DNA of 64,000 nucleotides from Psoroptes ovis (lineage: Eukaryota; Arthropoda; Arachnida; Sarcoptiformes; Psoroptidae): assembly GCA_002943765.1 (NCBI GenBank), contig PQWQ01000004.1:2914001-2978000 (forward strand), in the 5' to 3' direction. The notes under the pieces are model-generated. The model searched no databases, was not told where the DNA came from, and was given only the letters and a program-made list of their open reading frames with translations. The position numbers and the translations under genes were made by a program. The number at the start of each line of letters is the position of its first letter. Position 1 is the stretch's first letter. Positions 50,084 to 60,832 of the stretch are shown here, piece after piece.

Positions 50084-50388
50084 TGATGACAATGATACGA
50101 ATTTTGAACATTACTTTGCTATTAGACATGAGGTGGCTATCTTTGCATGAAAAAAGTTGTGATTGAAAATGTATATAAATTGATGAAGTGATTTTGTCTT
50201 GCAGGCATGTTATGATAAGTGTTTTGTAAAAATTGTCAAAGATTTGTTCTCGAGTATTGTTTGTTTTTTTTAATATGAATTGTTTTTAATATTGTGATGA
50301 AGTTAATTATCAATTAAATCATTGTAATTTTATCGAATCATATCCCTTTATTTCCAAAAATAAATATTTATAAAATAATTCGAAAACA
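50084..50388 (+). repeat. 5' LTR of the BEL/Pao element
   Basis: 305 bp beginning TGATGACAATG and ending TTCGAAAACA, with the usual TG...CA ends. A TATATAA box is at 50172-50178 and an AATAAA signal at 50359-50364, consistent with promoter and polyadenylation roles. It matches the 3' LTR base for base as far as I can read. Confidence 0.95.
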
Positions 50389-50476
50389 TTCGTTATCAGC
50401 ACCAAAAACGTTAAGCTAATCGAAGTGTGTCAATAGTATTTAGTTGTTTAAAGACCCAATCGTGAAACATAAATAA
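50389..50476 (+). promoter_or_regulatory. Leader between 5' LTR and gag
   Basis: An 88-base leader (TTCGTTATCAGCACC...) where the tRNA primer-binding site should lie. The usual binding site starts TGG, complementary to the tRNA CCA end, but no TGG occurs anywhere in this leader. The primer is therefore not identified. Confidence 0.6.
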
Positions 50477-51904
50477 ATGGCTAGAAAAAAGCGAAGCACT
50501 GAACAATCGGTTTCAATGGAAGAGTCAACACGAGTTAACGAATTAGTAAGAAAAATCGACATGGCCGAATTGAATATATTCCGACGACAAATACGTATTG
50601 ATTTTGATGATATTCAAGCTTTATATTCAGAATATAGTGAATGCTATGCTGAGATGATTGAGGAAAGAAAAGATCAACTTGCAGAAATTTTGATGCTGAA
50701 AAAAGAAAACATCGATAGATTATTTGCATATACGAAATTAATACAAATGATCCGAGATGGAATTAATGATATAGATCGAAACGGTATTGATCGAAATAAA
50801 TTATCCGAGATTGATGACGCAGTGAACGAAGTTAAAATTATTCATAGAATGTTCCCAAACGTGAATGATGAACAAACGAAACTGATTGAACGATTTAATG
50901 TGATCAAAACATACACCACGTACACTGTTACCGACGCTTCATTTTCAAACCATACCAATTTGGGCACCAGTACACCGAACAATCAACAACGAATTGATAA
51001 TGATGACTCAAATATGCAACAACCAATGAGATGGCAACATCGTTCTGGTGGTGTAAGGGTACAACCTAAACAAATTCAGCGATTTTCTGGTGATCCGATT
51101 GATTATCAAAAATTCCGAGAAGATATTGAATATTATATAGTTGATAATCCTGAAATTGACGGTGCCAAACACAAGTTGAAAGAAATTCAAGACTTATTGC
51201 CAATTAAGCATCGATATTTATTGAATCGAATCGATCGCAACAACTTACGTATGGCAGACGTATTACAGATATTGGACAAACACTATGGTTGTAAACATCA
51301 AATAGTTCCAGCTTTGACAAGAAAAATTCAAAACGCACCATTTTTGTCGTTTAGACCACAACTAAAAGACTATGAATCATTATTAGAGGTCGTCATATCC
51401 GTAGTTGATACATTGACAATGACAGGATTACAAAGTGAAGACTACCATCTGGCAACATTGGTCATGACGAAAATTGACGAGACCCATCACACGCATATTG
51501 GAAACGATGACGAATTGAATTTATCTCATATCGAAGAGTACTTAAGACGAGGATTAAGTCGAAAACAAGCAATCACAGCACGATTTGCCTCAAATCCGTA
51601 CGTACAACGAGACAGAAACAAAAATATCAACAATAGACCAGCATCAAATGTTATGATTTCGACGAGTGACAATATTTGCTTTTTCAAGACGGCAACCATT
51701 CATCTGACAAATGTACGTTATCAGCCGAATCAAAGAGACGATTTATGCTTGAACATCGACTATGTTTTAAATGCGGTATGGGCGGACATACTAGCCGTGA
51801 GTGTGACAAGTTCTTCCGATGTAAAAAATGCAACTTCAATCATCAAACACACGTGTGCTTTCGTGAAAGTTCAACTATACCAACCACCACACAGAATCCA
51901 GTAA
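50477..51904 (+). CDS. gag: Gag protein of the BEL/Pao element
   Basis: The frame is 475 codons, of which about the first 400 look like true Gag. It starts at the first ATG after the LTR leader. Residues 1-150 are charged and helical (RKIDMAELNIFRRQIRIDF and so on). Residues 197-330 match the BEL/Pao Gag core, with QIQRFSGDPIDYQKFREDIE at about 200-217, the segment known as DUF1759. Gag forms the particle and binds the genomic RNA. The frame meets its first zinc-finger cysteine at residue 401, after which the expected zinc-binding residues continue in the next frame (the pol frame). The last 71 residues in this frame therefore look like off-frame tail. Whether Gag normally ends here, or is fused to Pol through the frame change, is not resolved. 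Confidence 0.92.
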   Translation: MARKKRSTEQSVSMEESTRVNELVRKIDMAELNIFRRQIRIDFDDIQALYSEYSECYAEMIEERKDQLAEILMLKKENIDRLFAYTKLIQMIRDGINDIDRNGIDRNKLSEIDDAVNEVKIIHRMFPNVNDEQTKLIERFNVIKTYTTYTVTDASFSNHTNLGTSTPNNQQRIDNDDSNMQQPMRWQHRSGGVRVQPKQIQRFSGDPIDYQKFREDIEYYIVDNPEIDGAKHKLKEIQDLLPIKHRYLLNRIDRNNLRMADVLQILDKHYGCKHQIVPALTRKIQNAPFLSFRPQLKDYESLLEVVISVVDTLTMTGLQSEDYHLATLVMTKIDETHHTHIGNDDELNLSHIEEYLRRGLSRKQAITARFASNPYVQRDRNKNINNRPASNVMISTSDNICFFKTATIHLTNVRYQPNQRDDLCLNIDYVLNAVWADILAVSVTSSSDVKNATSIIKHTCAFVKVQLYQPPHRIQ

Positions 51905-54900
51905 TGACTATTCAAGCATCAGCAATCGATCCAATAGAAGCAACAAGCAGTACAACGTTATTAAGTACCAATTCCAAAAGTTTTCATAAAACTTTGATCG
52001 CAGAAATAGATGGTGTAAGAATCAGAATCGTCTTCGATGAAGGTGCAGGGGCATCTTTTATATCACCAAAATTGGTTAATAAAATGAATTTGACACCATA
52101 TCGTGCTGAACCGATATTCATGGATACGCTCTGCAAATCGAAACCAACGTCAACGGGTCATTATATAGTAAAATTATTGTTGCCAGTTTGGGATGGAAAG
52201 CTCCAAGAATTAGAATTTAGGCTAAACGACAAGATCGACCAGTTACACTTTGAATGTATGAGTCGTGAACAACAGCAAATATTGAAACAAAAAAGCATAG
52301 ATCACGTCGATGAACAGCAGCCAGTAGAACTATTGATAGGATTAGATAATATTAATCGATTGCAATGCACGGAAGAGAAGCGGTTAAGTGAAGATGTTAT
52401 TGCAAAACGTACAACGCTAGGGTGGGTAGTATATGGAGTAACATCAAGTGTTAACATGCTGTTAAATATTCATCAAACGCCGGAAAACGATGCGGTATTG
52501 GACATCGACGTAGAAGCTGAAGATAGAAAGGCTATGGAAAAATTTCTTGAAACATATTGCGATAGTGATCAGATGAAGTATGATGATGAAATGAAACGTT
52601 ATTACGTCAAGCTGCCCTTTATCCCAAATGTAGAAGTTGAGACAAACTTTGAAACAGCTAAACGACAAATGTACAGTATGGTGAATCGAATGAACGTACA
52701 GCGAAAACAAGAATACCAATCATTGATTGACGAAATGGAATCAAATCTAGTGATAGAACGAACGCCTATGAATCCACTGGAAGGATATCATATGCCACAT
52801 TTCGTAGTTTCTAGAAATGACAAAAATACAACCAAATTGCGGATGGTGTTTAACGCGTCCAGTGGTAACAAACCGCTTAATCAAGCTATATTTAAGGGTG
52901 TAACGTCATGGCAAATTATTAGATCATTATTGTTTTTTCGATTACAGTCTATCGCAGTGATAAGTGATATAAAATCAGCCTTCCACAATATCATGATTCA
53001 AGAAGATCATAAAAAATTTGTCAAGTTTCTTTGGTTAGATAAAGACAACAAATTGGTGTGCTACCATTTTAATCGAGTGCCATTTGGACTCACATCTAGT
53101 CCGTTCATTCTATATGCAGTAATAACACATCACTTGAAAAAGTATCAATCGAAATTCCCACAAACAGTTGAAGCAATTAAAAATGGTTTGTATGTTGATG
53201 ACCTGATCATGTCCGGTAAAGATCCAATGACTATAGAAAGTTTAAAGCAGCAGAGTCAACAAATATTCAACGATGCATCCATGGAACTACGCAAATGGAG
53301 AACTTCAGATGAAGAATTGAATACTCAGTGGAACGATGGACTAGCCGAAAACAAGGTGTTAGGAATCGAGTGGACTAACGACGATAAAATGAAAATCGTG
53401 ATACCAGAGTTCGATGAACGAAAAATTACTAAAAGAAGTTTGCTAAAATATCATGCATCGATCTACGACCCGTTTGGGTTTGTTCTGGCATCAACGTTGA
53501 AGCTGAAATTATTGATACATGAATGTTGGAATGCTGGCTATGACTGGGATGTACCGTTAGAGCCTAAATTGATAAAGAGAGCTGAGGTGATAATTAATGA
53601 TATTCAATTGATTAAAGAATTTGAATTCAACAGAAGAATATTCAAAAGAACAATTGAAGAATTTGATTTATGGATATTCGTCGACGCCAATCAGTATGCG
53701 ATCGGGATCGTCTGTTACCTACGTAATGATTCTGAGGCTACGTTGATTTTTGCGAAATCAAAAATTATCAAACCTCGTAAAATCGTCAGTGGCGAGCTAT
53801 TAGCATTGAATTGGGGCGATAATGTTGGGCACAATTTATGTGAGATATTGAAACCAAAAAGCGTAATATTATGGTCCGATAGTATGGACAACATCAAACG
53901 ATTGACTGATGACATAAACAAATATCCATATCCGATAGCGGTACATCTGTATAATATCCGATCAAAAATACAAAACATTCGTCATATAATTGGTAAGAAG
54001 AATCCGGCTGATGCCTTTACCAGAGGAGTGAACACTGAAGAATTGAGCCATTTACATCATTTAGACATTACGAACACACTGGCAAGCGAAACTGTGAATA
54101 CATTGATTCAAACCAATATGGAAGAAAAAGAATCGATGAATCAAAATTATAACGTCAATTTAGACCAAGACCTAAGTTATCACGATTGGATTAATTACAT
54201 TAGTAGACAAACCAGTGAATGGAAACGATCAATAGACGAAAACGAAGATGAATTAACTATTTTAATCAAAATTAATCAACAACAATATATTGACGAATCA
54301 TTTAAAGTAAATCATCGCATCTTTTATGACGAAAATGGAATAGCTAGGTGTTTGACACGATTAGAAGAAGCTGAATTGGAATACGACGAAAAATATCCGA
54401 TTATATTACCAAATTGTAAATTCACGAAAGCATTTTTGGCTTATCTACATGAAACTGACAACCATGGTTCGGTCGAATTTACATTAGCTAATTTAAGAAT
54501 GACATATTTTATTCCAGGTGCAAGAAGAATGTTGAAGAAAATCAAGAACCAGTGTATTAAGTGTAAACAGATGTCATCTAAATCATTAGAAGTTTTCAAA
54601 GGTAACCCTCCCAAAGAACGGGTGAATAGAAGTAAACCGTTCGAAAACATTGGTATTGATTTGTTCGAATTGAAAACAGATCCGAAAACAATCGGTGTCA
54701 TTTTCACTTGTTGTGTCACAAGAGCAGTACATTTTGAAGTGATTGATCGAGCCACCGCTGAAGAGATTTGTGATGCCTTTAGAATCTTTGCTGCCTTACA
54801 TCGAAGACCAATGGTGGTATATTCCGATAATGGTCCTAATTTAAAACGATTGGGAAATCTATTCGTAGAAGCATTTAACCTTATGAGAGAAAAATTCGAT

Positions 54901-55482
54901 TGGAGATTCATAACGCCGGGAGCGCCCTTCCGCGGAGGGTTTTACGAGGCTCTAATCAAGACAATGAAACGGGGATTCAGAAGTATTATTTGGCAACGTA
55001 AGATCACAGTCAAACAAATAAAAATGGTACTGTACGAAATACAATCGACAATGAATCGACGACCACTGGTAAATAATGAATCGATTATCTTGACACCCAA
55101 TCATTTGATTTATGGATACAGCTGTAACGAAACAATGATACCACCACGAAAGGGGATCAATGGTAATTTAGTCCGTCATTGGAGGTCAACAGAACGACAC
55201 ATTAATGCTGCATGGAGAACATACAAGAATGTATATTTAAAAGAATTACGAAATTATCATCAGAATCACAACAATTATGAAAAATTGAATGTTAACGACA
55301 AGGTATTGATTGTAGATGAACATAATCCGAATTATGTGTGGAAGACTGGTACAATCGTCGAATGTCTGAAAGATCAGTGCGGAACAATACGAACATACAA
55401 GGTTAACGTTGATGGCAAAGTTATTGAACGTGCAGCACAGAAGATTGCTCCGTTGGAGCTCCAAAAGAGAGGGGAGGAATGA
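51676..55482 (+). CDS. pol: Pol polyprotein of the BEL/Pao element (zinc knuckle, protease, RT, RNase H, integrase)
   Basis: This 1268-codon frame overlaps gag by 229 bases and lies in the minus-one frame relative to it. Its nominal first codon is TTG, so it is probably not independently initiated. Numbering from 51676: zinc knuckle Cys30, Cys33, His38, Cys43; aspartic protease Asp121 in FDEGAGASF; reverse transcriptase with RMVFNASSG at 389, ISDIKSAF (Asp431) and YVDD at 506-509; RNase H-like Asp670, Glu707 and Asp735; integrase zinc site His925, His930, Cys960, Cys963; integrase core Asp995, Asp1051 (SDNGPN) and Glu1091, a D,D39E spacing. A C-terminal segment after about 1170 matches the conserved BEL integrase tail (DUF5641 type). 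All catalytic residues are present. Its TGA stop forms the first three bases of the 3' LTR. Confidence 0.95.
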   Translation: MLFQDGNHSSDKCTLSAESKRRFMLEHRLCFKCGMGGHTSRECDKFFRCKKCNFNHQTHVCFRESSTIPTTTQNPVMTIQASAIDPIEATSSTTLLSTNSKSFHKTLIAEIDGVRIRIVFDEGAGASFISPKLVNKMNLTPYRAEPIFMDTLCKSKPTSTGHYIVKLLLPVWDGKLQELEFRLNDKIDQLHFECMSREQQQILKQKSIDHVDEQQPVELLIGLDNINRLQCTEEKRLSEDVIAKRTTLGWVVYGVTSSVNMLLNIHQTPENDAVLDIDVEAEDRKAMEKFLETYCDSDQMKYDDEMKRYYVKLPFIPNVEVETNFETAKRQMYSMVNRMNVQRKQEYQSLIDEMESNLVIERTPMNPLEGYHMPHFVVSRNDKNTTKLRMVFNASSGNKPLNQAIFKGVTSWQIIRSLLFFRLQSIAVISDIKSAFHNIMIQEDHKKFVKFLWLDKDNKLVCYHFNRVPFGLTSSPFILYAVITHHLKKYQSKFPQTVEAIKNGLYVDDLIMSGKDPMTIESLKQQSQQIFNDASMELRKWRTSDEELNTQWNDGLAENKVLGIEWTNDDKMKIVIPEFDERKITKRSLLKYHASIYDPFGFVLASTLKLKLLIHECWNAGYDWDVPLEPKLIKRAEVIINDIQLIKEFEFNRRIFKRTIEEFDLWIFVDANQYAIGIVCYLRNDSEATLIFAKSKIIKPRKIVSGELLALNWGDNVGHNLCEILKPKSVILWSDSMDNIKRLTDDINKYPYPIAVHLYNIRSKIQNIRHIIGKKNPADAFTRGVNTEELSHLHHLDITNTLASETVNTLIQTNMEEKESMNQNYNVNLDQDLSYHDWINYISRQTSEWKRSIDENEDELTILIKINQQQYIDESFKVNHRIFYDENGIARCLTRLEEAELEYDEKYPIILPNCKFTKAFLAYLHETDNHGSVEFTLANLRMTYFIPGARRMLKKIKNQCIKCKQMSSKSLEVFKGNPPKERVNRSKPFENIGIDLFELKTDPKTIGVIFTCCVTRAVHFEVIDRATAEEICDAFRIFAALHRRPMVVYSDNGPNLKRLGNLFVEAFNLMREKFDWRFITPGAPFRGGFYEALIKTMKRGFRSIIWQRKITVKQIKMVLYEIQSTMNRRPLVNNESIILTPNHLIYGYSCNETMIPPRKGINGNLVRHWRSTERHINAAWRTYKNVYLKELRNYHQNHNNYEKLNVNDKVLIVDEHNPNYVWKTGTIVECLKDQCGTIRTYKVNVDGKVIERAAQKIAPLELQKRGEE
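55463..55479 (+). promoter_or_regulatory. Polypurine tract
   Basis: AAAAGAGAGGGGAGGAA, 17 purines directly abutting the 3' LTR. In LTR elements this tract primes plus-strand DNA synthesis. It is also the 3' end of the pol coding sequence. Confidence 0.9.
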
Positions 55483-55784
55483 TGACAATGATACGAATTT
55501 TGAACATTACTTTGCTATTAGACATGAGGTGGCTATCTTTGCATGAAAAAAGTTGTGATTGAAAATGTATATAAATTGATGAAGTGATTTTGTCTTGCAG
55601 GCATGTTATGATAAGTGTTTTGTAAAAATTGTCAAAGATTTGTTCTCGAGTATTGTTTGTTTTTTTTAATATGAATTGTTTTTAATATTGTGATGAAGTT
55701 AATTATCAATTAAATCATTGTAATTTTATCGAATCATATCCCTTTATTTCCAAAAATAAATATTTATAAAATAATTCGAAAACA
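55480..55784 (+). repeat. 3' LTR of the BEL/Pao element
   Basis: 305 bp matching the 5' LTR, including TATATAA (55568-55574) and AATAAA (55755-55760). Followed by GTGT, the target duplication. Confidence 0.95.
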
Positions 55785-55788
55785 GTGT

Positions 55789-57065
55789 GTAATATATGAA
55801 TTTGTGTATGTATATACCAAAATTGTCGCTGAACAAAATTGAAAAATATTGAACAAATAATTATTGGAAAAATAATCATTTTAAGAAAAATAAAAATAAA
55901 ATAAAATAATTTTTTTTTGTTGATTTCAATCGGCATAATATTGATTGTTTATGTGTGGTTTGCTATCAAAAAAAAAAATTTGAATTTTTATTCAAAGTTT
56001 TATTCCCCATCAGAAAAATATTGAATCAAATATGAATCTTATTTAAATTATTATTTTGAATATGGTTTATTTACATTGATTTTCAATTTGAATTTTCACA
56101 TGACATATCTGGATTCAATTGTAGATAACCTACGGAGAAGATATTTTGTTTACTTTCTCTTTAGAATATCCCTGTATTGTCTCTCATCCTCTTTATATCT
56201 TATCTCTCTCAAAAATCTACAAGAATCAAGAATCCAAACAACCTGGATTGCCATATGACAAAATTATTTTTAGAATTGAGAATCTTAAGCAACAACAACA
56301 GCAGAAATGCATTATTCTATTCAATATTTATGATATTATCTTGTTTTATTTATTTTCAATAAAATAAAAGTTAAACAAACATTAAGCACAAAGAAAATAA
56401 AAATAAAGCACAAAGCGAAAAAACCTTTATGCGATAAAACATTTTACACCACATTATATCGTTATTATTTCCATTATCGTTAGTCAAAAAAAAAAAAAAT
56501 GTTATTCAATGCTTTACAATGTCACTGATTGTTGTCGGTGTTGCTGTCGTTGTAGGTTGTTGTCATATATACCCGAAATACACAGAATTCTCCAGTTGCT
56601 ATAGAATTTTTGTTTTGTCAAGGACCTTAAATTTAGAAATTTCTTTTCTTCGATTATTATTATTATTTCAAAACTTTTTGAAAATTTAAAATGAAAATGA
56701 ATCTTTTTTTCCCTTAAGTCTATTTCTCCTTACACACACACACACACACACACACAGATTCCCATTATAAAATTTATTATCATTATCATCATTTACTATT
56801 GATAGATAACTTTCATGAGTTATATTTTCATATATATCAATGTATATTTGATAATGAACCAAATATTTCGACCGAAAAAAGAAAAGAAAAGAAAAATCTT
56901 AAGAATATCGGATTCAGAATTTTAAAAGTGTTTTTTTTTTGAAATTCTGTATTAATTTTGTGTATTTATATGTATACAAATTCAATATAAACTCGTGTAT
57001 ACATGTGCGAATGTCATATATTATTATGGTGTAGTTTGAGAAACATTAAATATTAGTATAAAAAT
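55789..57065. other. AT-rich non-coding interval
   Basis: No supported gene. Overlapping frames at 56076-56367 (plus) are in three phases and not conserved-looking. A CA microsatellite lies at 56732-56756. Confidence 0.5.
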
Positions 57066-57067
57066 TA

Positions 57068-57151
57068 TTGAGTTGTCCAAAAAGTTTTTGTCAAATTTCA
57101 GCATTTATTTCTATTGATATAGTAGTGGCAAACTTATTGGACAACTTTGAA
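57068..57151. mobile_element. Mariner-type MITE, diverged copy
   Basis: The ends TTGAGTTGTCCAAAAAGTTT and AACTTATTGGACAACTTTGAA are imperfect inverted repeats between TA dinucleotides (57066-57067, 57152-57153). The left arm follows subgroup I while the centre (GATATAGTAGTGGCAA) is closer to subgroup II. It may be a third subgroup or an old copy. Confidence 0.7.
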
Positions 57152-57153
57152 TA

Positions 57154-60100
57154 TATTTTATTTGAATATATATGAATTTTTTGTGCAATTTTAGATGAAA
57201 TTTGCTGCTGCTGCTGCTACTACTACTACTACTGATATATTTATTTATACATTTCATATTATAATATATTTTGAATTCACACATTTTCGAGAGACAAAAA
57301 AAAATATTGAACAAAAAATAAAAATAACCTGGATTGGTGTTTAACACAAATGATTAATAAATAATTTCAAATCAATATTTCATTTGATTATAAATGTGAT
57401 ATAATGATTTTCGATTTGACATCTGTTTTTTTTTTTTGGTCGTTATTCTTTTTTACTTATATCAATTTATATCATTAATATCGATTACGAGGATATTTTT
57501 ATCGACAAAATAAATAAAAATATCAATGAATAAATAATCTGAAATCTGATGCCTTATTTTCCTTTGATATTCTCTGTGTTTCAGGTTATGCTTCAGTGTG
57601 TTTAGGTGTTTGTGTTTAGATGTTTCCATGTGTGTATGCATGCATCTAATACATATGAATAAATATAAAAATTTGTTTCGATAATGAAAATAATTTGATT
57701 AATTAAATAATCAAGGAAATAATAATTATAATTTTGATAATTATGCTATGCACATCATCTATGGAAAAATTTGCAATATACAATTATTTATATCGATATT
57801 GAATTTGTATTCAATTTGTATAATTTGTTTCAATGTTTAATTGCTGTTTTTAATTGATTTATTTATTCATTTGTTTAACTGATTGTTTATTCATTTATTC
57901 ATTCATTATTTTTATACCTTTATTTCTATCTTTATCTCTTGTATTACATTGATTGAATTTTATTTTTATTTTTTTTTTTCAATTGTCATTTTCGATTAAA
58001 ATAATTATTGTATTCAAAGGGGAACCATTATTTCCATTGAAATTTGAATCTATTTTAGGAATAAATTTCAGATTTTTGTATATTTTCGTTGAACTAAATT
58101 TTAGCCTGAAAATTTTGATTGGAAAAATTTCTCGTAAAATTTTAATTACAGTCCAATGTTTATTGTCTTTATTTGAAAAATTCAGACCAAAAATACATCG
58201 AAATCGATTGAAACAATTTTCGTCGTAAATTTAGAATATTTCAAATAAAAATTAGGAAAATAACAATGAAATTTAATCGATATTGTTATTATCATTGTAA
58301 TACAATGAATAAACCAATGAATTACCGAGCACTATTTTCTGGTAACAAATTTTACATATCATTGACAAAACAAATTTGAATAAAAGGATTGAATGAAACT
58401 TGAATGAATGAAACACATTGTACAATGTTCATTCTCTTATTATTTTTTTTGTTTTAATTAAAAAATTGACATTCTCTGAAAAAAAATCTGACAAGTCTTT
58501 TATATATTTGAAACAAATTCTCAGAACGAAGAAAAATGAAACAACGAAATTTCTGCGTAAATATTAATGTAGAAAATCATGAAAATGTCAAATAAACCTT
58601 TCAAATTCTTTCAGTAATTTGAAATTTCAATCAAACATTTTTTTAACAAAAGAAAGAAAATAAACCCTTTCAAAAATAATAATAACAATAATTTCCGTCA
58701 AAACAATGTTTCAGAACGAATTTTCTTTCAATTTTCAACTCTTTTCTACTCCTGGTGTTTCATCAATCAATCACTGAAAATTTTTAGAAACATTTTTTTT
58801 TTGAATTTTTTTCGAACATATATTCAGCATTGTTTGACAATAATTATCAATGTAAATGTAAGCAAAATACTAGCAAAGTTCAAATATCATTAATATTTTC
58901 CTGTGTATATTTGAAAAAAAATATCATTATTATTATTATTATTATTATCCTAAAAAATTGAAAAATAAACATTTGAATGATTCAAAGACATTTAAATATT
59001 ATTATTCAAATGAAAAAATTTTCAATTTTTAATTTTCCATTAAAAAATTTTATATTTTTTCATTTTTTTTCTCATATTCAAATTTCACCTTCATTTACCA
59101 TTTTTATTATTATTATTTGTTTTCATTTTCAATGTTTTTCAATATGCTCATAAATGTTAAATTTTCAATTCTCAATCTTTTTTTTTTTCATTCATTTCTA
59201 AAAATATATTCTCAACATAATGTAATATATATGAATGAATGAATGAATGAATGAATATAAATAATAATAATAATAGCTACAAACATAAATATATATGAGT
59301 ATTTATGTCATTACATTATCATTATTACTTTTATTATTATTATTATTAGTCATTTCAAAGAAATGTGTCTATGTCTGTCTCTGTGTAATATCTTATGTCT
59401 GAATGTTTTTAGTGTGTTTTATTATCAGTGTGTGTGTGTGTGTGTGTGTGTTATTTAAGTGTGTATGCGTACATGGTTTGCATATTTTCATCATCATCAT
59501 TTGTAATTAGTAATTTGTAATTGAAATTTTCAATTTCAATTTTTTTATATTTTCAAGTGAAAATATTTCCATTTTACTTGAATTTTTCATTTTTCATCTG
59601 GTGACCGAAAAATCGGCAAAATATGAATACATTTTATTTCAATTTCATTTCAGTACCATGTTTGCATTTATAATTAATTTCATGTGTTCATTTGTCTACG
59701 GTTCACATGTGTTCATATTTTGACCAATGTTTTTATTGTTTCATTGAACAGAAATAAAAATTAATAAACATTATGCAAAAAAGAAAATTTATAATCTGCT
59801 AGCTGAATTTTAGCATAAAGATATCTGTAAAAAAAAAATTGAGAATAAATGAAAAAATATTCATGATGATCAACAACAAACAAACAAACAAACAAACAAC
59901 CAACCACAAAAAAAATGAATGAATGATTGAAATGAAAAAGAGTAATATTTACAAATTTTTTTTTTATTGAATAATAATAATAATAATGAATGATTCAATA
60001 ACAATTAAATGACAGGCGAAAATATATTGAAATAACAAATAATATATTGAAAACAAGCTTGTTTTTCAATGTTTTTTTTTTTTCAGCCGAACCGAACATA

Positions 60101-60779
60101 TACAAGCAAATTCGACCACTACCTAACACTAAAGTTTGACTGAACGAATGAATGATGGAATGAAAACTAATAATAATAATTGTGTTATGACCACTTTTTT
60201 CCATTTTCTTCTTCATTTTTTTTTTCGTACATAAATAAACATGGTAAAATTTAATAACATTGAAGATGATGATGATGATGAATAAACCATGAAAAAAAAT
60301 GAACCATTGATTTCAAAATGACATATCAAAATCACCAAAGAAACGATTAAAAATAAATGAAATCATTTCAAATTGTTTTTGATTAATTTGAGAAATCATT
60401 TGAAAAATTTGTAAATTTTAAAAAATTTAAAAAAAAATTGAAATTGAATCATATGTTGACATCATATATCTCTGTGAATATTAATAATTTGAAACCAATT
60501 TTTGTTTTAATTAGTTGATCATTAATTATTCAGTCATTTGTTTAATTATTTATTTTTTCGAAATTGTTTTTGTTTATTTATTTATTTATTTATTTAAATT
60601 TAAATTTTCAAATTCAATCGTTCATGACATTGTTTTTTTTAATCATTTAACTTTGTTTTGCCATGTGATATCTGTGATTTATTTTTATAAAAATCAATTT
60701 AAATTTAAATTAAATCAAATTTAATTTGAAAACATTTTAAAATTTTTTCATTTTTCATATCTTCTAAATTTCATTACAG
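57154..60779. other. AT-rich interval upstream of the calcium pump gene
   Basis: No conserved gene. Repeats: a CTG/CTA triplet tract (57203-57233), ATT (58925-58950), GAAT (59231-59256) and GT (59428-59451). A strong pyrimidine tract and acceptor (TTTTTTTTTTTTCAG) at 60072-60085 is followed by a short non-repetitive open segment (60086-60140, plus) that could be a leader exon; there is no clear donor. Confidence 0.4.
59428..59451. repeat. GT microsatellite, 12 units
   Basis: 24 bases of alternating G and T. Confidence 0.95.
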
Positions 60780-60832
60780 ATTTATTGATGAATTCATTTA
60801 CGATCATCGAATATCATCTATCATGAATGTTG
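60780..60832 (+). other. Candidate leader exon of the calcium pump gene
   Basis: A 53-base segment between a strong acceptor (TTCTAAATTTCATTACAG) and a donor-like GTATGA. It lies 1.2 kb upstream of the acceptor that precedes the pump's start exon, on the same strand, so a 5' untranslated exon of that gene is the simplest reading. One frame is open (FIDEFIYDHRISSIMNV), but it need not be translated. Confidence 0.3.

Larger units (their letters stand above)
50084..55784 (+). mobile_element. BEL/Pao LTR retrotransposon, full length
   Basis: The element is 5701 bp with two 305-bp LTRs, target duplication GTGT (50080-50083 and 55785-55788), gag and pol frames, and a polypurine tract. The pol order (aspartic protease, reverse transcriptase, RNase H, integrase in one frame) and the conserved Pao-type RT motifs place it in BEL/Pao. 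The LTRs appear identical by eye, so insertion is recent. Its base composition is visibly less AT-rich than the surrounding desert and codon use is uniform through gag and pol. One defect or recoding point separates Gag from Pol. No envelope-like frame is present between pol and the 3' LTR. Confidence 0.96.

Noticed and set aside
51905..52010. Possible independent start for pol by an internal ATG
   Set aside because: The nominal frame begins with TTG and the first ATG lies beyond the zinc knuckle; expression as a Gag-Pol product is more consistent with the element type.
54441..54911. 156-codon minus-strand frame
   Set aside because: Exact antisense shadow of the integrase part of pol.
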